Source: SG8-40 sp050050435
GTDB taxonomy: Bacteria; Pseudomonadota; Gammaproteobacteria; Burkholderiales; Eutrophovitaceae
DNA length: 7,757 bases
Assembly: GCA_050050435.1 (NCBI GenBank)
Contig: JASFUE010000153.1
Span: forward strand, 1 to 7,757
Direction of reading: 5' to 3'
The position numbers and the translations under genes are program-made. Shown piece by piece: positions 5,017 through 7,757 of the stretch. Each line of letters begins with the position of its first letter. The first letter of the stretch is position 1. The notes under the pieces were generated by a model. It searched no databases. It was given only the letters and a program-made list of their open reading frames with translations, and was not told where the DNA came from.

Positions 5017-7041
5017 ATGGCTGAATCGCCTCCGAACCCATCCAGGCTCTCTGTGCGCTCAAACGCATCGGCGCGCCGCTTGCGGCGCACGTGCAGCATG
5101 ATGCTGGCAGCTGTCGCCTGGATTATGCTGGTCTGCCCCGGAGCGGTAACTGCGGCCACAGCCACGCACCCGGCCCACGCCATCGCCATGCATGGCACGC
5201 CCAAATACCCGCCCGGCTTCAAACACTTCGATTACGTCAACCCGAAAGCGCCCAAAGGCGGCACCTTGCGCCTTGCCGTTCAGGGCACGTTCGACAGCTT
5301 CAATCCATTTATCCCCAAGGGCAATGCAGGTGCCGGCAATCCCTACGAATCGTTGCTGACCAGTAGCGCCGACGAACCATTTACACAATATGGACTGATC
5401 GCTGAAAGTATCGAAGTCCCGCCGGACCGGTCCTGGGCCATTTTCACCCTGCGGCCACAGGCTCGGTGGCATGACGGCAAACCCATCACCGTCGAGGACG
5501 TCATCTGGTCGCTGGAAACGCTCAAGACCAAAGGCCAGCCGTTTTTTCGCTTTTACTATGGCGGCGTGGCCAGCGCCGAGAAAATCGGCCCGCGGAAAGT
5601 CAAGTTCACTTTTTCGGACAAGGGCAACCGTGAACTGCCGCTCATCGTGGGTCAACTGCCGATACTGCCCAAACACTACTGGGAGTCGCGAAATTTCGAA
5701 AGCACGACGCTTGATCCACCGCTGGGCAGCGGGCCGTATCGCATAACCAAATTTGAGCCCGGACGTTACATTGTTACCGAACGCGTCGCCGATTACTGGG
5801 GCAACGACCTGCCAGTCAATGTCGGGCAGAACAATTTCGACGTCATCCGTTACGACTACTATCGGGACGATACGGTGATTCGCCAGGCGCTCAAGGCGGG
5901 AGAGATCGATTTCCGCATGGAAAATCAGGCAAAGGCGTGGGCGCTGGATTACGACGTGCCCGCCGTCAAACGCGGATGGCTCAAGAAAGAGGAGATCCGT
6001 CACCACAGCCCGACCGGCATGCAGGCGTTTGTCTACAACACGCGCCGCAAGATCTTCAACGACCCCAAGGTGCGCGAGGCGCTGGCGTACGCATTCGATT
6101 TTGAATGGACCAACCGCAACCTGTTCTTTGGGCAATACACGCGTACGGAAAGCTATTTTTCCAACTCGGATCTGGCGGCAACGGGTTTGCCCGAAGGCCG
6201 TGAACTGAAGATTCTGGAACGCTACCGGGGCCGCATCCCCGACGAGGTGTTCACCCGGCCGTATCATGCACCCTCTACAGACGGCAGCGGCTGGCCGCGC
6301 AAGAACCTTGAAAAAGCATTCGCCTTGCTCAAGGAGGCGGGCTGGGTCGTGCGCGACATGGAGCTGGTCAACGAGAAGACCGGCGAGCCGTTTTCGTTCG
6401 AAATCCTGCTGATCAGTCCGGCATTCGAGCGCATAGTGCTGCCGTTCGTGCGCAACCTCAAGCGCCTCGGCATCGATGCCCGAGTCAGGCTGGTCGATCA
6501 ATCGCAATACGTCAATCGCATTCGCAGCTTCGACTTCGACATGATCGTCTCGGGCTGGGGCGCGTCAGAGTCGCCCGGTAACGAGCAGCGTAGCTACTGG
6601 ACCAGCGCAGCCGCCGAGTCTCCTGCGGCAGCTAATTACGCCGGCGTGAGCGATCCGGTCGTCGATGAACTGGTCGATCTACTCATCAATGCCCCGGACA
6701 GGGAAAGCCTGGTAGCGCGCGCACGAGCTCTTGACCGGGTGCTATTGTTTGGCTACTACGTGATTCCGCAATGGCATTTGCGCATGCAACGGATATTGTA
6801 CTGGAACAAGTTTTCGCGTCCGTCGGTCACCCCGCGCACCGGCACGTCTATTGATTACTGGTGGTATGACGACGCCAAGGCGGCGCAGCTGGAAAGAGAC
6901 AGAACTCGCCAACCGCAGGACGCGAATAATCGCAGCGACAACACCAATAGTCTGAAAAAAGTGCTTGGTGTGCTGTTCGTTCTTGGCACGCTGATTGTGC
7001 CCGCCATTTACTACCTGCGCAAAAAGCGGAAGACGCCATGA
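5017..7041 (+). CDS. yejA: YejA-like periplasmic oligopeptide-binding protein with C-terminal membrane anchor
   Basis: A 674-aa family 5 extracellular solute-binding protein, the ligand-capturing part of a Yej-type ABC importer for peptides (in E. coli also microcin C). A basic n-region (RRLRRT, 20-25) and a hydrophobic core (28-46) form a signal peptide with likely cleavage near VTA46. The mature part opens with HAIAMHGTPKYPPGF and HFDYVNPKAPKGG, the classic YejA start. Further family blocks are LRPQARWHDGKPI, LGSGPYRI, ADYWGNDLPVN, FVYNTRR and DPKVREALAYAFDFEW. After the usual domain comes a polar linker, then a hydrophobic segment (about 649-667) and RKKRK, predicting an inner-membrane anchor. 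This makes it about 70 residues longer than E. coli YejA (about 600). No lipobox is seen. The ATG start is preferred over a TTG at 4990 that overlaps the previous stop. The gene overlaps yejB by 4 bp. Confidence 0.9.
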   Translation: MAESPPNPSRLSVRSNASARRLRRTCSMMLAAVAWIMLVCPGAVTAATATHPAHAIAMHGTPKYPPGFKHFDYVNPKAPKGGTLRLAVQGTFDSFNPFIPKGNAGAGNPYESLLTSSADEPFTQYGLIAESIEVPPDRSWAIFTLRPQARWHDGKPITVEDVIWSLETLKTKGQPFFRFYYGGVASAEKIGPRKVKFTFSDKGNRELPLIVGQLPILPKHYWESRNFESTTLDPPLGSGPYRITKFEPGRYIVTERVADYWGNDLPVNVGQNNFDVIRYDYYRDDTVIRQALKAGEIDFRMENQAKAWALDYDVPAVKRGWLKKEEIRHHSPTGMQAFVYNTRRKIFNDPKVREALAYAFDFEWTNRNLFFGQYTRTESYFSNSDLAATGLPEGRELKILERYRGRIPDEVFTRPYHAPSTDGSGWPRKNLEKAFALLKEAGWVVRDMELVNEKTGEPFSFEILLISPAFERIVLPFVRNLKRLGIDARVRLVDQSQYVNRIRSFDFDMIVSGWGASESPGNEQRSYWTSAAAESPAAANYAGVSDPVVDELVDLLINAPDRESLVARARALDRVLLFGYYVIPQWHLRMQRILYWNKFSRPSVTPRTGTSIDYWWYDDAKAAQLERDRTRQPQDANNRSDNTNSLKKVLGVLFVLGTLIVPAIYYLRKKRKTP

Positions 7042-7757
7042 GCGCCTATATCGTTCGCCGGTTGCTGCTGATGATTCCGACGCTGTTCGGCATCATGCTG
7101 ATCAACTTTGTCGTCATTCAAGCAGCCCCCGGAGGCCCGGTCGAACAGGCAATCGCACAGCTGACTGGCCAGGGATCATCGATTACAGAACGGGTTACCC
7201 GCGACGGGACCGGCGAAACACTGAACCAGACTGCAACCACTGACAGCAGCACCGGGCGCTACCGCGGCGCCCAGGGCCTGGACCCGGAATTCATCAAGGA
7301 ACTCGAACAGCGCTTCGGCTTTGACAAGCCAATGCATGAACGCTTCCTGAAGATGATGGGCGATTACCTGACGTTTGATTTCGGGAACAGTTTTTTCCGC
7401 GATCGCTCGGTCATCGATCTGGTCATCGACAAAATGCCGGTATCAATTTCTCTGGGAGTGTGGACAACCCTCATTGTCTATCTGGTATCGATTCCGCTGG
7501 GCATCGCCAAGGCGGTTCGCGACGGCAGCCGGTTTGATGTTGCGACCAGCTTCGCGCTGGTAATCGGCACTGCCATTCCCAGCTTCCTGTTTGCAGTATT
7601 TCTGCTGGTCGTGTTTGCCGGCGGCAGTTATCTCGACTGGTTCCCGCTACGGGGATTACTGTCCGAGCAGTATCTCGGGCTCGGATTTACCGGTTGCATC
7701 GCCAGCGCAGCGTGCGTGGGAGATTATTTCTGGCATATCTCATTGCCGGTGCTGGCC
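7038..7757 (+). CDS. yejB: YejB-like ABC transporter permease (3' end beyond window)
   Basis: The first 240 codons of an inner-membrane permease, open to the window edge; E. coli YejB is about 364 aa. The N-terminus MSAYIVRRLLLMIPTLFGIM leads into transmembrane helix 1 (about 9-28), followed by the conserved PGGPVEQ (31-37). A long periplasmic region carries the GLDPEFIKELEQRFGFDKP block and GDYLTFDFGNSFFRD, typical of DppB/YejB-type permeases. The BPD_transp_1 core begins at about PVSISLGVWTTLIVYL (134-149), with a further helix at about 168-194 containing GTAIPSF. The final visible residues, DYFWHISLPVLA, match the segment before the cytoplasmic coupling loop. The ATG overlaps the yejA stop (ATGA), indicating coupled synthesis of binding protein and permease. 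A yejE-like permease and a yejF-like ATPase would be expected downstream. Confidence 0.92.
   Translation, partial: MSAYIVRRLLLMIPTLFGIMLINFVVIQAAPGGPVEQAIAQLTGQGSSITERVTRDGTGETLNQTATTDSSTGRYRGAQGLDPEFIKELEQRFGFDKPMHERFLKMMGDYLTFDFGNSFFRDRSVIDLVIDKMPVSISLGVWTTLIVYLVSIPLGIAKAVRDGSRFDVATSFALVIGTAIPSFLFAVFLLVVFAGGSYLDWFPLRGLLSEQYLGLGFTGCIASAACVGDYFWHISLPVLA

Noticed and set aside
5128..5142. Possible lipobox at the YejA signal peptide (MLVC)
   Set aside because: Val precedes the Cys where lipoboxes need a small Gly, Ala or Ser, and a standard cleavage site (VTA) follows.
5059..6507. 482-codon open frame on the minus strand opposite yejA
   Set aside because: It lies wholly inside a gene with clear family blocks along its length, and its translation shows no recognisable domain. 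A long antisense frame is expected from the codon bias of this GC-rich gene.

Overview
The window looks like a Gram-negative, probably betaproteobacterial (possibly gammaproteobacterial) chromosome segment of moderately high GC. The reasons are a stand-alone heptose-phosphate adenylyltransferase (LPS inner-core pathway), a Yej-type ABC importer and a LitR/CarH regulator beside a lipid-modifying operon. The taxonomic call is an inference from gene content and protein style, not from a marker gene. Coding density is high, with no RNA gene, insertion sequence or CRISPR array.

Region 1 (about 1-2531, minus strand) is an operon read leftwards from a compact divergent control region. Its order is a 110-aa orphan protein, an FAD-dependent amine-oxidase-like oxidoreductase (COG2907 type), a DUF1365 protein, and the first 10 codons of a further gene that runs off the left edge. 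The last three genes are joined by 4-bp start/stop overlaps (GTGA and ATGA), so they are probably translationally coupled. In known genomes this pair is usually followed by a cyclopropane-fatty-acid-synthase-like methyltransferase.

Region 2 (2446-3455) holds the switch. The plus-strand gene is a MerR-type regulator with a C-terminal cobalamin-binding domain. It carries the W-x9-EH and E-x-H-x-x-G signatures of adenosylcobalamin photoreceptors (CarH/LitR). The 86-bp gap to the divergent operon holds two near-identical 16-bp elements in opposite orientation, each covering the ribosome-binding site of one gene. It also holds a separate TGACTA palindrome on the -35 box of the leftward promoter. 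The simplest reading is a light-controlled divergon: dark repression by the B12-loaded regulator, and induction of membrane-lipid remodelling in light.

Region 3 (3456-4448) is a 159-bp spacer with small inverted repeats, followed by a diiron ferritin-like protein related to acyl-ACP desaturases. It may add another lipid or redox activity to the light response.

Region 4 (4449-7757, plus strand) is a separate function: rfaE2/hldC for ADP-heptose synthesis, then a yejA-like peptide-binding protein with an unusual C-terminal membrane anchor. A yejB-like permease follows, overlapping yejA by 4 bp and cut by the right edge.
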